Positions 44,206-56,292 are shown, counted from the first letter of the stretch. The stretch: DNA of 64,000 bases from Nilaparvata lugens (GCF_014356525.2 NC_052511.1:34997121-35061120); one strand, 5' to 3'. The notes: generated from the letters alone by a model not told the origin. Program-made: numbers and translations.

Positions 44206-44575
44206 CTTCTTCTCCTTCCTCCTCTTCTTCTTCTTCTTCCTCCTCCTCCTCCTCCTCCTCCACCACCACCACCTCTTCTTCTTCTTCTTCTCTTCTCTTC
44301 TTCTTCTTCTTCCTTCTTCTTCTTCTTCTTTCTTCTTCTTCTTCTTCTTCTTCCTTCTTCTTCTCTTCTTCTTCTTCTCTTCTTCTTCTTCTTCTTCTTC
44401 TTCTTCTTCTTCTTCTTCCTTCTTCTTCTTCTTCTTCTTCTCTTCTTCTTCTTCTCTTCTTCTTCTTCTCTTCTTCTTCTTCTTCTCTTCTTCTCTTCTT
44501 CTCTTCTTCTTCTTCTTCTTCTTCTTCTTCTTCTTCTCTCTTCTTCTTCTTCTTCTTCTTCTTCTTCTTCTTCTT
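44206..44575. repeat. (CTT)n-rich polypyrimidine tract, about 370 bp
   Basis: CTT and CCT triplets run almost without a purine, apart from a CACCACCACC patch near 44260. A smaller relative lies at 44930-44990. Apparent Ser/Phe/Leu or Lys/Glu/Arg frames here are artefacts of the repeat, not genes. Confidence 0.96.
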
Positions 44576-45324
44576 GTTTGCATTCTTTTCTTCAACTCCA
44601 TTATTTCTTCAGATATTCTTCGTCTAAAATATTAATAATGAAAGTGAGTTTCTTTCAAAATCTTGAATTTTATTCCAGTTTTTTTCTACCCTGACCAATC
44701 AATAATAATTTTGCATGAAATTGCGATAGAATCTAATCAGGAAACCAATAGATTGCTCTATTAATTGACCATCAATAACCAGGATGATACTGCAGTGTTG
44801 CAAAATTATTATTTCAGTCTCTTGGAATGTCTTATTCTTGAAACTCTCCTGAAAAAACTCAATGTCATAGCAATTAGAGCCTACAAAGGTGAGAACTATT
44901 CAACAAAACTATCAAATTTTTCTTCCTCTTCTTCTCCTCCTCCTCCTCCTCCTCCTCATCCTTCTTCTTCTCCTCTCCTCTCTTCGTCTACTTTGTGTTG
45001 TGATTTACTGCCTTGACATTGGTCTGCTTTGTTACATCATTCTATTAATATTTTCAAAACTCAATTCACAAAACAAACGAGACTCATCTAATGAGAGAAC
45101 AATTATATAAAAAAGTGGAGAGGGGAATACACCAAATTGAAATTGGAATTCTCAGTTAGCGTGAAATTGGATGAGAAACTATAATTCTATGAGTTTTAAT
45201 GGAAAGTGAGTATGCTAGATTGCTATTTTATAATGTGTGTGCTCTATCGATTTATTGTTTCAGAATCGGATAAATTAGTGAACTATAATTTTTCCCTACT
45301 AATCAATGAACAGTCAAATTTGTA

Positions 45325-45660
45325 AAATGAATGAATGAATTTTATTTGCCAAAAACAAAATACAAAAAAAGCTTTACAAAAAATAAGTATATGCTACTGC
45401 ACTTAACTAAAATGAATACATAAAAAATAAGGAAATGTTAATTTATTTAATTAGAAAAAACGAAATGATATCCTTATTTATGATATTATAAATAATAATC
45501 ATTAAATGAAGATTCAGTTCATGCTCACATGCATGAGGTACGGTACAGTAGGTGAGGCAAAAACACCGGCAAAAGGAAGATCCCTTGTGCGCCAGATGTG
45601 GATCGTAAAATATCAGCTCAATCAGAGTAATATATAAACTTCAATTTAGTGTATGTAGGT
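45325..45660 (-). repeat. Non-LTR-like 3' fragment, second copy of the 1620 repeat
   Basis: It starts at GAATGAATGAATTTTATTTG and contains GCTTTACAAAAAATAAGTAT and CACCGGCAAAAGGAAGATCC, matching 1620-1985. Confidence 0.6.
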
Positions 45661-46164
45661 AGTGTTCAAACATGTAATTTATAATATAAAATTGATTATT
45701 ATATAAAAGTCAACTATTGGAAATAATTCAAGTTCAGCCATGCCTCTTCGGCTCTTTTTCTGTGTTTATTAATTATTACTTCGGAAATTCACTTTCCAGT
45801 ATACCGGTATTTATAAATTATCCGGTATTATAAATTATATCCGGTATTTATAAATTTACTGCTTATGTAGTAAAGTTGCCTTCTAAAAAGAGTTGATTTG
45901 GTATTAAATATTTTATATTTTCTTATTGAATTGGGTCTAAGACTATAATTTATGTCATCGGCTAGAATGTATTAAAATAATAATATATTCAAGTATAATA
46001 GAATACAATTTTACAACTACCGTACTAAATACCTGTTAAAGCTAATAGATATTATATCTCATAATTAATAACTTAACTCCACAATAATCAATTTTTGCTA
46101 TCAACACAAAAAATAACACATTATTTTTAAACAAAAGAGTAGTTGGGCTAATGATCTACGATAA

Positions 46165-46255
46165 TAGGGTAGGCTTTATCAATTAGGTGAGCACTGCATC
46201 ACGTTTTGGCCTGGAGCTTCGTCAAAATGAGGTGATAAGACTTGGACAACGGTTA
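46165..46255 (-). repeat. Repeat fragment with CAAAACGTGATG hammerhead-like core
   Basis: On the - strand 46191-46232 reads TTTTGACGAAGCTCCAGG then CCAAAACGTGATGCAGTGC. It fits the general TGAnGA-stem-AAAC layout less well than the other cases. Confidence 0.35.
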
Positions 46256-46379
46256 TATTATTAAAAGTCCAAAACAGAAATAGCGTTAGGCCTATAGTCT
46301 TTTGGATTCTCAGCTGGGGTATTTGAGTATTTCCTATACATATTCCAAAACAACATACATTGTATATACATGTATGTTC

Positions 46380-46460
46380 AAATATGGGCGAGGGAGAAGA
46401 AAGAAAAAGGAGAAGAAAGAAGAAGGAGGAGAAGAGAGAAGGAGGAGAGGAAAAGACTTA
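46380..46460. repeat. GA-rich low-complexity tract
   Basis: AGAAGAAAGAAGAAGGAGGA-type purine run on the + strand. Confidence 0.8.
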
Positions 46461-46904
46461 AATCAAATGGACAATTGAAGAATATTAATCTAGTGGACAA
46501 TTTGAAACTAAATTAGGAAATTGAAGAAGTTTTGGGCAATAGCCTGTTTTTTCTTTTCCGGTCGTTGTATTGTTTTTGCCAACCTAATAAATAAATATGC
46601 AAGAGAGAACAATAATTTTCTTATGGAAAATGACTTGAGAGAGAAAATGCAGAGAGACCGATGATTTCTTATGAAAAATGTATTTTTTCGCTGACCAATA
46701 GAGATGTTACATGAGAGACGAAAGGAGATACCCTATTATTAGAGATATATGACACTCTTCGATAAGACAAAGATAGAGGAAGAGATAAACGCAACATAAA
46801 ATAAATATCCATTTCTGGAAGAGTCTTTTAAGAATTTCAAATTTTTTTGTAGAATAAGCGAAAATATTCTGGAGAATCGAAATAAATTATCTACCCTATT
46901 TATA

Positions 46905-47010
46905 AAATAGAATTATAGTACCCTTTTTGAAATTAATAGAATAATAAATTAAAAATACAAATTAAAAGAACTAGTTTCAGTGTTCACACTATCTTCAGGA
47001 TTTAAAAAAT
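46905..47010 (-). repeat. Hairpin-repeat end with canonical CTGAAGA core
   Basis: On the - strand 46971-46999 reads CCTGAAGATAGTGTGAACAC then TGAAACTAGTT. It contains CTGAAGA, one extra T, a stem AGTG/CACT with loop TGAA, then GAAAC and the palindrome ACTAGT. Confidence 0.5.
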
Positions 47011-47890
47011 AAATTTCAAATGGACGTTTTATTAATATCTAGCATATATATACTAAGTAAGTTATTATTATAGGAAAATTATTAGAAACATCTTATTTTT
47101 ATATAAACAACATACAACTAGTTACGAGCACTTATGCCATTTTAAAGTCAAAATGAAAATGGCATGAGTGCTCAAAGCTAGGAGTGTTTATTAATAAAAA
47201 ATAATATAAAGAGGGTAAGTAACTAGTAATTTTCTAGAATAATTAAACGTTCAAGTAAACTCATTGAAATAAAAACCACTACATCCAAACAACCCAGATT
47301 AGGCAGCATGCATGAGTTAGTAATGAATGAGAGAGCGGTACTTTATAGACTACTATTTATATGCAGGCTATCAATCACGATTTTATCTATTCACGATTTA
47401 TTTCACACGTCATATATGAAAAAATAGAATTTTATAGTCATCAAATTTATTCTGAACATAAACAACACCAAGTTTATACAGCTAATAACATCAACAATAT
47501 ATATCACACATATCATACAGAGTCGAAAGTGACATTTCACGCCAATTAACATCAAAAATGTTATGTCAATAACATGCAAAGTAGAATAAATCAGACATCC
47601 ATACATCATAGATAACACTATGTAGGCTATAAATTGTGTTGTATATTGTTTGAGAGACTTGCAAGTCTGAAATTTCTAAACGCATCATTTCAAATTCAAA
47701 TTTCCAGCCTGAATTCAATTCGCAGAAACGTTTAGGATGAATCTGATTGAGGATAGGCCTCTCACTGTTATTAACTAGGATGACCAAGCCTTGTCAGCTC
47801 TATTCATTCTGAATAACAAAAATACTACTAGGTCTATCACACTCAACTGTATATTCATGACACTTCACGCCTACCATATGTTATAGTCTA
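47010..47890. other. No gene seen
   Basis: AT-rich DNA without convincing exons or terminal repeats. Confidence 0.4.
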
Positions 47891-47993
47891 CTTTATATAG
47901 TGGGGTTCACAGCTTAAACTGTTTTAGCAGTCCTTATATAAAAACCAACATTCATGCTTTCCATCCTGCCAATGCAGACAGTTAAAAAGTCTA

Positions 47994-48368
47994 TAGTGAG
48001 GTCCACGCTATAATGGCAATGTTTGAATAGCGATGGTATTGCTATCCTTGTCTATAATTCAACACAGCGAATAGAACTATCTCTCTCTCGCTTTGCTCTG
48101 TTGCCAGATCGGCTTTCAACAATTCAGAATTGATAATCAATCAACAAAATACTTCATCTTAATCATAGAAATTAATTGTGAAATAATTGAAAAATATAAT
48201 TTCTTGCTTGAAAAAATATAATTGATTATTTTAAACGAGAATGAACAATTAATATTACATTAATAAACCAGTATCAGCTACCATCTATAGAGGGTTTTGA
48301 CAAGACAGAGGATCGGCAACGTTGTTCTCCTATCTTTCTCCACTGTCATTATAACGTGGACCTCATTA
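47994..48368. mobile_element. Tc1/mariner-like MITE, TAGTGAGGTCCACG family, copy 2
   Basis: Ends are TAGTGAGGTCCACGCTATAA and ATAACGTGGACCTCATTA, with TA on both sides. It is inverted relative to copy 3, which starts 13 bp further on. Confidence 0.8.
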
Positions 48369-48381
48369 TAGTATGATTCTA

Positions 48382-48794
48382 TGGTGAGGTGCACGTTATA
48401 ATGGCAGTGGAGAAAGATAGGAGAAAAACGTTGCCGAACCTGTCTTGTCAAAACCCTCTATAGATGGTAGCTGATACAGGTTTATTAATGTAATATTAAC
48501 TGTTCATTCTCATTTAAAATAATCAATTATAATTATTAAGCAATAAATTATATTTTTTAATAATTTCATAATGAAATAAAAACACATATATTGTCAAATT
48601 CTACTCAGTTGAATTTATATAATTAAGATGAAATAGTTTGTTTATTATTAATATTCTACATTGTTTAAAGGTGATCCACTGGCAACAGAGCAAAGCGAGA
48701 AAGAGATAGCGCTATATTCGCTTTGTTGAAAGATAGACAAGAATAGCAATACCATTACTAGTCCAACACTGCCATTATAACGTGGACCTCACTA
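48382..48794. mobile_element. Tc1/mariner-like MITE, TAGTGAGGTCCACG family, copy 3
   Basis: Ends are TGGTGAGGTGCACGTTATAA and ATAACGTGGACCTCACTA, with TA on both sides. It contains GGCAACAGAGCAAAGCGAGA, complementary to the matching part of copy 2. Confidence 0.8.
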
Positions 48795-48806
48795 TATATG
48801 TTATAG

Positions 48807-48915
48807 TGAAATTTACTTTAAACTGTTAACATTCTTTATATAAATAACAACAGCATATCAGTCCCATTTAACTAATGCTGACATTTCAACGTGAATCTCA
48901 CTATATGAATAGCAC
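48807..48915. mobile_element. Short MITE, TATAGTGARATTYACG type
   Basis: It runs from TATAGTGAAATTTACTTTAA to CGTGAATCTCACTATA, about 105 bp. A similar element appears at 47898-47993 (TATAGTGGGGTTCACAGC) and a half copy at 62198. These are probably distant relatives of the 9914 family. Confidence 0.55.
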
Positions 48916-49167
48916 GCATCAGTAATCAGTTTGTCTTTGTCAGTTGTTAGAATTAGCTGATAAACTCTCTCTGTCTTTCACTACTAGAAAGAGGAAAGCG
49001 ATGTACTTCTGTGTGGGGCATTGTTTACTGGACAATGTCTATGGAGAGGTGTGTAATGTGAAATGATGTATCATTGTGAAAAATAGGAGGGAACAGTGTT
49101 TACAGTTTGTAGTGGTGTGGGGAGTTGTCATACAAAAGTGGAGTACGGTACGTACCTGTTCTAGAGA

Positions 49168-49940
49168 CTAGAGTAGATAGTATGTTTCCCGGAGCTCTAT
49201 AACGACGAATATTGCTTATTGAATAAGAGTAGATTGATTGATTGAGTACTTAATTTATGTGGATTACATTATAAACTGGCTTATACACTTATACAATAGC
49301 TCACAATACAGCAAAGTTTTAGATGAATTTACATAACTTAAACAAAGAAAATAATTATTGAACTGTACAATGATATGAAAAAAATCAATTTGGAATAACT
49401 AAACAAGATAATATTGTAATGCATCTACATAAATTGGCGGAGCTTTGGACATGTCAATGAATATTAAAAATATCCTTCCCAGTAACTCTCTACCAAGAAC
49501 GTTACTTCCATTTATACGACTAAAGATTTGTTCACAAATAAAAATTTTGTAGAAGTTTTAATATTTATATGAAAATTTAAGAACAAATCATATGATTAAT
49601 AAAGTAATGTAATTATGTAATCAATTAAAATAAAATTATTGAAATGGAGTAGACTAATGGTGGATCAGGGTAATCAATATTCAGCAGTAATGCAGTAAAT
49701 ATTCTAAACAATATGAGTTTATTTACGATTGATTCTATTATGGGTTTATATTGATGTGATGGGTGAAGGGAAAATGTCATGTTATCGTTCTAGGGCTGTA
49801 CAGTTTCAGTCATTTGTTCCAAAAGATGTTTTTTTGAAGTCAGGATTTGAGATAGATAGGAAGGATACATATAGATTAATCTAGAGTAGATAGTATGTTT
49901 CCTTGAGCTCAATAACGACGAATACTGCTTATTGAATAGA
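49168..49940. repeat. 58-bp direct repeats bracketing a LINE tail
   Basis: CTAGAGTAGATAGTATGTTTCC through CTTATTGAATA occurs at 49168-49226 and 49882-49940. Between them, 49232-49500 is a copy of the TGATTGATTGAGTACTT tail also seen at 27405. Confidence 0.7.
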
Positions 49941-49999
49941 ATATGATAATATAATATTTATTTGTTTATTTATACATTTATAGATACAATATAATTCTC

Positions 50000-50110
50000 A
50001 ACTATGAATGATTGGGAAAGGAACAACAGGCTTAAAGCCCAAAACTGTTTTCCTTTCCCAAATTCGGATAGAAATTGTCTATTTTTTGTTATTGTCTATT
50101 GTTTAGATAG
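50000..50110 (-). repeat. Non-LTR 3' tail, AACAGTTTTGGGCTTTAAGCC family
   Basis: Reverse-oriented copy of the 9650 family: GGGAAAGGAACAACAGGCTT, AAAGCCCAAAACTGT, preceded by a TTTATTTATA edge. Confidence 0.6.
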
Positions 50111-50384
50111 CATATTGCGACGGATATTGATAGAAAAATTATCTAAATTACAAAAAGCTGTAAAATCGAGTGATTCAGTGACATTTTAAAATTATTGTTA
50201 GTAAAAAAATGTAAAAGCAATATCATCTAAGAAATTCATTAATTTATTGTAAAATTGGAAGTCTGCTTCAGTTGTTGAAGAAAAAGTTTTGGAGGAAACG
50301 AGAGAATGTAATGGAGGGTTCTTGAGAACAAACAGGAAATTAAAATACAGTATCGTTCACTTTCCAGATAAATTATATTTGAAT

Positions 50385-50645
50385 AAAATTAATGAAAACA
50401 ATAAAAAATTTGTGGTACCCTTTTTATTTAAAACGTTTAAAAACTTAAAAACAATTCAATTGTTTTAAAGTTTTAAAAATTTCAATTATTATATAAATGA
50501 ATATTATATTATCATATTCAATAAGTTCCAGTTTCTCTAATGTATAATTTAATTGTTTTAAAGTTTTAAAACGTTTTCTAATAAAAAGGGTATCTACTAC
50601 AAGAGTTTTATATTGTTTTTATTAATTTGAATAAAGTAACTCATA
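50385..50645. repeat. TACTACAAG hairpin repeat
   Basis: AAATTTGTGGTACCCTTTTTAT at the left and ATAAAAAGGGTATCTACTAC at the right are inverted, with TTTTAAAGTTTTAAAA arms between. The core GAAAC motif has been lost in this copy. Confidence 0.6.
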
Positions 50646-51521
50646 TAAGTAAAGTGATTTCATTATTGGAATAATATTGAGAGAAATATATGACAATGAA
50701 AATATTATAATATGAAAAATATTAACAATATGCTACAGAGTGGATTGTGGTGAAAATGAATATGAGTTTGGTATTGCAGATAAGTATTTAGAGTAGTACG
50801 CTATTCCATTTTCAGAGAATATTTTCAGAAAATGTTATTATTGGAATATTTTTGTTATTCATTTTTATATTGAATTATATTTTTCAATAATTTACTTATA
50901 CAAACATATTATATTGAATACTTTTTGTGTAGATGAGAAATTGATATTGTGGAAATTATTCATATTAAATAAAAAGACTAAGAAATTATCAAAAACTACA
51001 GATTTTAATATATTGAATATATTAACTTACTGAGATATTTTTTGATAACATTTATCATAAGAATGAGAAATACAGTGCTATTCTTATCAAGAATGCAAAC
51101 AATTTGGCAACGGTGTGAAGTTAGAAAACTGTCAAAGGATAAAGTTATGTGCTCTTTCTAATGCCAGACAATGATAGCAAACCGATGTTGATCAGCTGCT
51201 GACTTTAAAATGTGAATATCACATTAACTAATAAATGTATCAATTATACAACTCAATTTTATACTGATTTTAAGAAAAAAAGGAGTGAAGTGAACAACTA
51301 CAAGACTCAACCTATTTCGGATTATGTGTAACCTTATCTAAATTTTGGAGAGGAATAGCACAAGGTTACCTTATTTTTTCTCTCCCTATATTTTGATGAT
51401 GTACCTATTGTATGAATCAATAAAGAATGTATGGAAGAGTGAAACATAGATAGGTATTGGTATGGAAAAATATCCAAGTTGGCTATCTGACTTAAAATAG
51501 ACCTTATCCAAAAAAAATTCA

Positions 51522-51552
<31 letters not shown>

Positions 51553-51557
51553 CTTCT
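51522..51557. repeat. (CTT)n microsatellite
   Basis: Twelve CTT triplets; read on the other strand it is an (AAG)n tail such as those seen after LINE fragments here. Confidence 0.93.
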
Positions 51558-51764
51558 ATCCTACTACCGGTACCATAGGCTAAGGATTGGTACTGAAAAG
51601 GAGTTCACTCAATAATTTAATAGGAAAGAAAGTCAACAAGCAAGAAGAATAAAAAATGAAAAATAAAAGAATGCAAAATGAAACAAAACTGGCAAAGGAA
51701 GCTTTCTGACAGGTTGAAGACCTCGCGATGGCACATATGCGGTTGATTAGCGAATTCCTATGAT

Positions 51765-51850
51765 CCGATTCACTAAGAACTGTCAGCATTGATTGAATGA
51801 GAAGCGCTGATGTTATTCATAAGGAATGCTGACAGTTTAGAGTGAATCTC
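51765..51850. repeat. Short inverted repeat, GATTCACTAAGAACTGTCAGC
   Basis: GATTCACTAAGAACTGTCAG and CTGACAGTTTAGAGTGAATC form a stem of about 24 bp. The interior matches text that follows the putative LINE fragments at 24680 and 25860. Confidence 0.65.
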
Positions 51851-52139
51851 ATCACTCTACAGCTAAAAGACGTCGATGATTATGATCATCATCATTATTA
51901 TTGAATTAAGTTATTCTCAGCAGGCAGCCGCTCAGAGAATGAAAGCCAAAAATTGACCTTGACAATGACCTTCAAGTTGTGACCTTGAAAACTCTGACCT
52001 GGCCAATCAGTTTGCAATAATTTCAAATAGTACTTCGCCTTTAACGAGCCTTATCAACATTATAGATGACCTTGGAGAGTTGAAGTGTATGGAAAAGTGA
52101 ACCATCTCTGACTATACTCATAAAATCTTTATAAATCTT

Positions 52140-52430
52140 TTGGACAAAAATCATAAAGTGTAAATGTAACCTATTTTTGGACAATTTCTATCTAAATTTG
52201 GGAAAGGAACAGTTTTGGGCTTTAAGCCTGTTCTTCCTTCCCCAATCATTTATAGTTGAGAATGGTGTATGTATAAATAAATAAATACTCAAATTGATTA
52301 TTGAGATTTAGTATTTATTTATTTATTCGTAGATACAATCACAAATCATATAAATATGATCAGGAAGGAACAACAGGCTTGGCCCAAAACTATATTACAT
52401 TCCCAAATTTTTAAAATAAATAACATGTAT
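52140..52430. repeat. Two opposed non-LTR tails, AACAGTTTTGGGC family
   Basis: 52145-52290 is a forward copy ending in AATAAATAAATA. 52310-52430 is a reverse copy starting TTTATTTATTCGTAGATACA. They are nested in the same AT-rich stretch. Confidence 0.6.
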
Positions 52431-52599
52431 TAGGTATACAGTACTGTAACAACTGAACAGCGCAAATTCACATGTTGTTCCAGTAAATAATTTGCATTAA
52501 TCTCAGTTCAAAAAAGTATTTAAACTTTATATTTTCATGAATTTATAGTTTTTTATTTATCATAATAAATATGTTTCTGAATAAATTTATGCTATAAGA

Positions 52600-53190
52600 A
52601 GTTAATATCGGGGACCGAGCTTCGCTCTGGAGTACAAAACCATGAAAAGTTCATTTCGAAAGAAGAAATTATAATAACATTCATACGGTACAGAAATGAT
52701 CTATCTAATCACAAAGGCCTAGTTGCACAAATGCCGGTTAAACTTTAATCCTGATTAACTTCACGTGAACCAAATGAGAGAAGACCATTTCAAAAAGGTG
52801 GATCTACTGTAATTAATCAGGATTGAAAATAACCCGCTTTTTTGCAACCCGGCACAAAGTACTAAGTACCGGATTGAAATGATTACAAAAGTTCAACAGC
52901 TGAGTCATAATTTTGACACAGTCCCACACATGAACTCACTCACTCACTTCCATCACCAACAGACGACGAAATAATTATCATCAGCTGTTTTTCCAAGGAT
53001 GAATAATAATTATCCTTCAGCGAGTTTTCTCAGGGTTGATACCTAGTGCAATCGAATCTTTATATTATAAACCTACTATGTTCTGAATTTCGTGAAAATC
53101 GTTAGAGCCGTTCGGGGTACGGTGAAATACAAACATATAAACATCCAAACATCTAAACACATAAACAGAAGTTGCTCATTTAATAGTATA
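52600..53190. repeat. Interspersed repeat of the 6500 family, with nested MITE
   Basis: ATCGGGGACCGAGCTTCGCT at one end and AAAATCGTTAGAGCCGTTCG near the other match the 6500-7060 repeat. The MITE of the GGCCCGGTTGCACAAA family at 52716-52852 (GGCCTAGTTGCACAAATGCC ... TTTTTGCAACCCGGC) is inserted within it. Confidence 0.6.
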
Positions 53191-53424
53191 GGATTCAACT
53201 ATGCTAAGTACTTTGAATTCTTAGATAATTATTATTAGCTATAAAGCGGTCACCCTTATGGAAGTTGTCACAATATTTGAAATAATCAACCCATGCTTGA
53301 ACAAACTACAACAAATTTTGCTACACAAGAAATATTGTTTTAATATATAGTGGTTCCACTATGTACTATTAGGGTACCTATTAAGAATATCAAATTATTC
53401 TAAAAACACTTCACTTATATGGAC

Positions 53425-53745
53425 TACTTTATTCAAATTGATAAGAACAATATAAAAACTTTTTTTACCCTTTTATTTAAAAAACATTTAAAAACTTAAA
53501 AATATTTTAACGACTAGTTTCAACCATTGGTCATTTTCAATCATTTTGAAAATGACCAATGGTTGAATATAAACTAGTCGTTAAAATATTTCAAAGTTTT
53601 TAATAAGTTTCGACCATTGGTCATTTTCAATCATTTTGAAAATGACCAATGGTTGAATATAAACTAGTCGTTAAAATATTTTAAAGTTTTTTTTTTTAAA
53701 AAATAAAATGGTACTACAAGTTCTTATATTGCTCTTATTAATTTA
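53425..53745. repeat. TACTACAAG hairpin repeat, tandemly doubled core
   Basis: TTGATAAGAACAATATAAAA and ACAAGTTCTTATATTGCTCT form the outer arms. In the interior the segment CATTGGTCATTTTCAATCATTTTGAAAATGACCAATGG is present twice (about 53526 and 53616). The - strand at 53514-53545 reads TTGAAAATGACCAATGGTTGAAACTAGTCG. Confidence 0.7.
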
Positions 53746-54710
53746 AAAATATTCTACTACAATCCATAATCCTACAATTATAAATATAAAAATACTAACA
53801 AGAATAATATTCTGTAACCATTTCATGAAAAAATAATAGAAACATGGAAGGAATATAATTCACATACAAACGTGTATCTTGTGATTCATTCCATTCACAA
53901 CTTTAGTATTCCACTCACAAAAATATTATTTTCATTATGAATTTGAAAATAAATAATACGATAAGAAAAACGGACGTAAATTTAAAATGAAGTGACGGTA
54001 ATGTGCATACAATCAACCGTTTCCCTCCAATAATTCAATGGCATCAGAATAAAGTAATAAATTAGCTGAAATGAACTGCGTTTTGAAAACAGAAATTGAA
54101 ATTGTCAACCACTTTTATTTAAAAAAATGGTTGACAATTTTAATTTGTGTTTTCAATATGGAAACGTACCACAACATCACATACAACACAACTGTAAAGA
54201 ACTGAGTTTTTTTTATAAGGCAGCACCAATTTACAGAAATTTGTTTTTCATGCATTTTCTCTATAGGTTAATTCTTGTTTCTTGATGTTTTGAATAATGA
54301 AGTCACCACTCACAATTTATTGATTATTCAATTATTTATCTACACTTTTTGAAAAGGAAAGTGATGATTTCTGATCACCTTCCTGCTTAATCTACTGTAA
54401 TTAATGCATACTAAGAATAGATACGGCCTTCATACTTAAATGGAAGTCTAGCAGGGAAATCTCAGAATAATTATTATTAGCATGCACATTGGTGCTGGGA
54501 GATAACAGTTAGATGATTGATATGATGTGAATAATCTATATCTAATAACGTATTCTTCAACAATATTCATATTTATTTCCTATACTCTCATTCTATTAAT
54601 TAGCATGTATGAACATTATCATCATCAGAATTTGCAAGAAGCTGCCAAAAATTATTTTAAAGAAACGTTCAACAGGTTGACTAGCATACTTAAATCTCAC
54701 ATTTATTAGG

Positions 54711-55402
54711 TACTAGCCGTCAGGCTCGCTTCGCTCGCCATATCCGTCTAGCCAGGGGGCTCCGCCCCCTGGACCCCCGGCTGGATCGTCCAAGAATGAG
54801 ATCAGCAGGCTCGCTTCGCTCGCCTGCATTTTTCATTTGAGCATTTTTATCATAATTATGTTAGAACAATCCAGTCGGGGGTCCAGACTAAACGTCTGGC
54901 TAAACGGATATGGCGAGCGAAGCGATTCCCAGGATTGAAGTAGCAGTGCCCAATCAATTTTTCCGCGATAAATGCATTTAAATCTTCAACTTTGTGCTAA
55001 CCTAACAAAGTCAACTCAACTTAATGCCAACCTGACAAAATTATTAAATTTAGTTGCCAGTTAACAACTGTTTCGAAGAGGTACTCTATCTAGATTATAG
55101 GTCTATAGTAACATATGATATGGAAATTTCAATTATAAATTAAGAGATTGGGAGAAGAAGAATATACATGCTAAAAGACAAACTTTAAACCCTTAAAAAC
55201 AACCCTTAGAGTTAAAATATTGCCAAAAGATTTCTTAGTGCGCCTCTAAAGGGCCAACTGAACATACCTACCAAATTTGAACGTTTTTGGTCCGGTAGAT
55301 TTTTAGTTATGCGAGTGAGTGAGTGAGTGAGTGAGTGAGTGAGTGAGTGAGTCAGTCAGTCAGTCAGTCAGTGAGTGCCATTTCGCTTTTATATATATAG
55401 AT
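54711..55402. mobile_element. Unclassified element with CGCTTCGCTCGCC arms and (GAGT)n tail
   Basis: It begins TACTAGCCGTCAGGCTCGCT. An inverted pair of about 55 bp lies at 54728-54785 and 54870-54925 (TCGCTCGCCATATCCGTC against GGATATGGCGAGCGAAGCGA). The distal part is AACGTTTTTGGTCCGGTAGA, then (GAGT)n at 55312-55375 and ATTTCGCTTTTATATATATAG. The tail suggests a retroposed SINE or LINE derivative, but I cannot place it. Confidence 0.55.
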
Positions 55403-55564
55403 ACTATTCATTTTTCTTTTCATTATTCTATGCGTGGTTAAATGGTAGAGTGAATATTAAATACAGTACAAGCTTGGCCTGGTTATCAAATAGGCCTAGT
55501 ATAAAAGTCATTCTATTCTACTTGTTTTTTTTGTTGTTCTTTTGGGTCTAATGACATAATATAT

Positions 55565-55745
55565 TACTATTGTATTTTTATATAACTATAAAGTGAAAAA
55601 ACACTCACATTCTTTGGTGTGGCCACGCCAACTGTTACTATAACTGTTACTTTCTATTAAAACTTAAAACTGTTACTATAACGTGTGGCGACGCCAGAGA
55701 GTGTGAGTGTTTTTTCACTCTAAAGTTATATAAAAATACATTAGT
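55565..55745. mobile_element. Hairpin MITE with GTGAAAAAACACTCAC arms
   Basis: ATTGTATTTTTATATAACTA through AAAACACTCACATTCTTTGG is inverted against GAGTGTGAGTGTTTTTTCAC through TTATATAAAAATACATTAGT. The loop contains a repeated AACTGTTACTATAAC. Confidence 0.7.
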
Positions 55746-56055
55746 AATAATATTAGTGAAAACAAGATGGATAACCAACAACGGACATAATATGTGTTGC
55801 ACATCCTTAATTCATTAATAATCAATTCATAAGTATGATTTATGCTTATCAAGACAATGTGAATGTAGCCTATGCTTATGCCTATATAATTCAATATGTA
55901 TGATCTTCAAAATCTCAATACAGTAATAAATCACCTCTCAATACATTTATATTAACATTTTAAGTGTGACAAATATTTTGTAGGCCCAATAATTGAAAAT
56001 TCATTTTTTATGTGATGTTCAACTCTATCCTCTACTACTTTCCAGTTGAGTCTAC

Positions 56056-56235
56056 ATGTTTCCCAAGGTTTTCGGTGCCAAGAAGCTTTTGCAGAAGCAT
56101 TTGCCAATACTAGTATGGCTGCCTAAATACACGGCAAAGGATGCCATTTCAGATGCAATCGCTGGAATTACTGTGGGACTCACACTAATGCCTCAAGCTA
56201 TCGCCTATGCGGCATTGGCTGGGCTTGGGCCTCAG
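56056..56235 (+). CDS. SLC26A11-like sulfate/anion transporter, first coding exon
   Basis: SLC26 proteins exchange or cotransport sulfate, chloride and other anions across membranes. The exon follows a CTACTTTCCAG acceptor at 56045. An in-frame TGA at 56047 lies just before the ATG, so translation begins here and an untranslated exon precedes it. The 60 residues include the short amphipathic KHLPILVWLPKYTAKDAISD and the first membrane helix IAGITVGLTLMPQAIAYAAL. The latter holds the family motif GxTVGxxxxPQAxAYA. It ends LGPQ in phase 0 before GTATGT. A minimal N-terminus without extra cytosolic sequence is typical of SLC26A11. Confidence 0.92.
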
Positions 56236-56292
56236 GTATGTATTTGACTGTATTTTATTAACGTATTTCACTGTATTCTTTTGTATCCAATT

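Noticed and set aside
44129..44635. Long open frames rich in Ser/Phe/Leu (+) or Lys/Glu/Arg (-)
   Set aside because: They are direct translations of a CTT/CCT microsatellite with no start context, splice signals or conserved protein.
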